Source: Opitutia bacterium UBA4654 | GTDB taxonomy: Bacteria; Verrucomicrobiota; Verrucomicrobiia; Opitutales; Intestinicryptomonadaceae | Direction: 5' to 3' | DNA length: 8,386 nucleotides | Assembly (NCBI GenBank): GCA_002405555.1 | Contig: DHMA01000200.1 | Coordinates: 1,117 to 9,502 of the forward strand | Position numbers and translations under genes: made by a program | Notes under the pieces: model-generated | The model's database searches: none | What the model was told of the DNA's origin: nothing | The model's input: only the letters and a program-made list of their open reading frames with translations | Shown here: in pieces, positions 6,413 through 8,386 of the stretch | Layout of the letters: each line of letters begins with the position of its first letter | How positions within the stretch are numbered: the stretch's first letter is position 1

Positions 6413-8386
6413 ATGTTAAGATATGCTGTAATTTCTACAGCGTGGATACTGGCAACGGTATCCGCGCTTTTTTCGCAGACTAAAATTCCCGCGAAAAAAA
6501 TTCCGGCGGAGGCCGTGCTGCGCGCGGCAGTCCCCGTTAAAATCGACGCGGAGGGCACGAATTGCAAGGTGTCGGGCGGCGCTGACGTAAAGGTGTTTAC
6601 GCTCGAAGCGTCGTCCAACAAACTCCGCGAAATGAAATTCGCGCTCGTGCCCGAAGCCGACGGCGACGCCGTGCTCGAACTCCGCGCGGGCGAGGGCAAA
6701 ACGCCGCTTGCCGTCTATTTTACCGACCTCAAAGGCGCGGCGGGCTTCGACTTCAAAGACGGTCTCGGCGGCTGGAAGCCGACGGGCAGGGTGGCGGTAG
6801 TGCCTAACCCCGTCGAAATCGGCGGCGGAATGTGCGCGGAAACCACGCGCTCGAAGCGCATTTCGCACAAAATAAGGCTCGTCAAGGGCGTGCGCACGGA
6901 ATTTTCGGCGCGGGTGTCTTGCGGCGACGGCTGGGAAGACTCTTTCTGTGTCGATTTGTCGAAAGCGGCGAACGCCGACTTCAAGGCGGGCGCGGGCGAC
7001 GGCGTCCTCCCCGCGTTCTCGAAACTTAAAGCCCCCAAGCTCGGACGCGTCTACGGCGGCATGAAATTCAGAGTCCTGAACGCCGACCGCAACGAGGGGG
7101 CGTCGGCGATTGTGGTTTCGCGCAAGGGAGATTCGGCGAACATAGGCTTTTCGGGCGTTCTTCCGCGCGGAAAATACCTCTACGTTCTGCATACGGCGGG
7201 CGGCGACGCCAACGGAAACCTCGGCAGAATTACCGTAAAGTTCGCCGACGGGCGCGACAAAAAACTGCTCGTCGCATGCAAGACAGACATCTGGCGGGCT
7301 ACCGAAAGCTCCGCCGCGTTCGACAACGCGCTTCCCGTTTTCGTCAACGACAAAAAATCGAAAACGGGCGTGCTCTACATGAGCCGCTTCGACCTCGTAG
7401 GCGGCGACGGGCTCGCCGACATCGCGTCGGTGAGCTTCGAACTTCTGCGGAACGCGCACTGGGAAATCGTCGCCGCGACGGTGTCCTCCCGCGAGGTCAA
7501 CACGACCGAAAACCTGAAATTCGACCCCGCCGTCTGGAAGCCGCTCGACATCGACACCTTCGCAATCGAGAAAGGCTCGGCTCTCGACATGTCGGAATCC
7601 GTGGCGCGCGGCGCGCCCGCGGGGAAGTACGGCAGGGTGAAAATCGGCAAAAACGGCGGCTTCGTTTTCGAGGACAGACCCGACGAGGAAATCCGCTTCA
7701 AGAGCGCAAACTTCTTCGAGCTGATTTGCGGCTTCGGCTGGAACATCAACACGCACGAGGAAATCGACAAGTACGTTGCGGAGCTGAAAAAGCAGGGCTA
7801 CAACGCAATCCGCTGGCGTCTTGCAATGAAGGGCAAGGGCGAGTTTGAAGCCCCCTACAAACTCAAACCCCTCAACCGCGATTTGTACGACTACTTCCTC
7901 CACGCGCTCGGCCGCGAGGGCATTTACTCGTTCTTCTACATTTGCAGCCACGACACAGGCGACCCGTCGTTCACTTGGAACGACCGCTTTACCGTGAAAG
8001 TCAAGATGATGCTGGGCGACCCCGCCGTGCGCGAGGCGTGGCGCAAGCTCGCCAAGATGCAGCTCGAACACGTCAACCCCTACACGGGCAAGGCGTGGAA
8101 GGACGACCCGTCGATTGCGGCAATCGAGTACTGGAACGAGTTTGAACTCGGAATAGCAGTCTACAACGCGATTACCGAAGAGGGCAGAAAGCTCGTCAAC
8201 GCGAAATTCGCCGAATACCTTTCAAAACGCTTCAAGAGCGTTTCCGAATTTCTCGCCTACTGCGACGGAATCGGCAAGCCGTGGACATACAGCGGCGCGT
8301 TCGACAAGTTCGAACAGGTCGATGTCTCGCCGTATCCGAACAGGTCGGGGAATCCGGTTTTCACGCAGTTCCTAATCGGCGCGATG
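6413..8386 (+). CDS. Secreted GH5-like clan GH-A glycoside hydrolase, paralogue C (3' end outside window)
   Basis: The frame from the ATG at 6413 is open to the last base, giving the first 658 residues; by comparison with A and B roughly 400 residues are missing. The start follows the gene B stop by three bases and gives a signal peptide with Arg3 and a hydrophobic core, ending near VSALFSQ (cleavage around residues 18-22). An N-terminal beta-domain at about 30-210 aligns weakly with the first domain of paralogue A (for example MKFALVPEADG with MGFTVVPDSDA). The shared second beta-domain begins at GGMKFRV (Met217) and ends near VSSREV. Then come WKPLD, KGSALDMS and the catalytic barrel, with R467-W468-R469 in GYNAIRWR and acid/base N575-E576 in EYWNEFELG. 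The strand-one motif GTN of A and B is replaced by SAN followed by a different loop. The nucleophile Glu lies beyond the edge, so activity cannot be judged. The close spacing suggests co-transcription and perhaps translational coupling with B. Confidence 0.84.
   Translation, partial: MLRYAVISTAWILATVSALFSQTKIPAKKIPAEAVLRAAVPVKIDAEGTNCKVSGGADVKVFTLEASSNKLREMKFALVPEADGDAVLELRAGEGKTPLAVYFTDLKGAAGFDFKDGLGGWKPTGRVAVVPNPVEIGGGMCAETTRSKRISHKIRLVKGVRTEFSARVSCGDGWEDSFCVDLSKAANADFKAGAGDGVLPAFSKLKAPKLGRVYGGMKFRVLNADRNEGASAIVVSRKGDSANIGFSGVLPRGKYLYVLHTAGGDANGNLGRITVKFADGRDKKLLVACKTDIWRATESSAAFDNALPVFVNDKKSKTGVLYMSRFDLVGGDGLADIASVSFELLRNAHWEIVAATVSSREVNTTENLKFDPAVWKPLDIDTFAIEKGSALDMSESVARGAPAGKYGRVKIGKNGGFVFEDRPDEEIRFKSANFFELICGFGWNINTHEEIDKYVAELKKQGYNAIRWRLAMKGKGEFEAPYKLKPLNRDLYDYFLHALGREGIYSFFYICSHDTGDPSFTWNDRFTVKVKMMLGDPAVREAWRKLAKMQLEHVNPYTGKAWKDDPSIAAIEYWNEFELGIAVYNAITEEGRKLVNAKFAEYLSKRFKSVSEFLAYCDGIGKPWTYSGAFDKFEQVDVSPYPNRSGNPVFTQFLIGAM
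8057..8090 (+). repeat. 34-base exact match to 4838-4871 (paralogous coding repeat, copy in gene C)
   Basis: Second copy of the run described at 4838-4871, at the equivalent place about 30 residues before the acid/base Glu. Gene A has a different sequence here (NLVNKYTG), so the identity links B and C. Confidence 0.7.

Noticed and set aside
676..8071. Very long antisense open frames opposite genes A, B and C (621, 540 and 551 codons)
   Set aside because: All three are codon-aligned with the sense genes. Stops in that register correspond to sense TTA, CTA and TCA, which these genes almost never use, so the open frames follow from codon bias. Their translations show no signal, motif or domain.
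358..8386. GH42 beta-galactosidase as family for the three enzymes
   Set aside because: The spacing between the two Glu is similar to GH42, but the GH42 N-terminal signature and the amidotransferase-like trimerisation domain are absent; the GTN, GYNxVRWR and TEYQH pattern fits GH5-like proteins better.

Overview
The window looks like bacterial chromosome from a Gram-negative carbohydrate degrader. The protein style (GH-A family glycosidases with large N-terminal beta-domains, an RDGWG-type phosphoglycerate mutase), moderately high GC coding sequence and starts with no visible Shine-Dalgarno sequence would fit a gut or environmental Verrucomicrobiota/Lentisphaerae lineage. This is an inference from style only; there is no rRNA or other taxonomic marker here.

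Layout. Bases 1-200 hold the 5' end of a minus-strand gene, the N-terminal 66 residues of cofactor-independent phosphoglycerate mutase (gpmI), cut by the window edge. Bases 201-357 are the divergent intergenic region. From 358 to the right edge, three plus-strand genes lie head to tail, separated by only 31 and 3 bases, and look like one operon: gene A (358-3591, 1077 aa), gene B (3623-6409, 928 aa by the upstream of two close ATGs) and gene C (6413-8386, first 658 aa, open at the edge).

A, B and C are paralogues of one another. Each has an export signal, a beta-rich accessory module beginning at a Gly-Gly-Met motif, a GH5-like clan GH-A (alpha/beta)8 catalytic domain with an Asn-Glu acid/base motif and (in A and B, where it is inside the window) a second catalytic Glu, then a C-terminal beta-sandwich containing QSDTGEITMR. 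A and C carry an additional N-terminal beta-domain that B lacks. A and C have cleavable-type signal peptides, while B has a lipoprotein signal with a lipobox Cys. The set therefore reads as a tandemly amplified family of secreted or surface glycosidases, probably acting on one complex glycan with different linkage or chain-position preferences. The substrate cannot be read from the sequence.

Notable points: the Arg codon in gpmI where the catalytic Ser is expected; clusters of otherwise avoided codons at the 5' ends of all three glycosidase genes (including four consecutive CTA codons in gene B); a His-Cys-His motif next to the nucleophile; a mosaic domain distribution; and start sites without a recognisable Shine-Dalgarno. 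I found no tRNA, rRNA, CRISPR array, insertion sequence or clear terminator.
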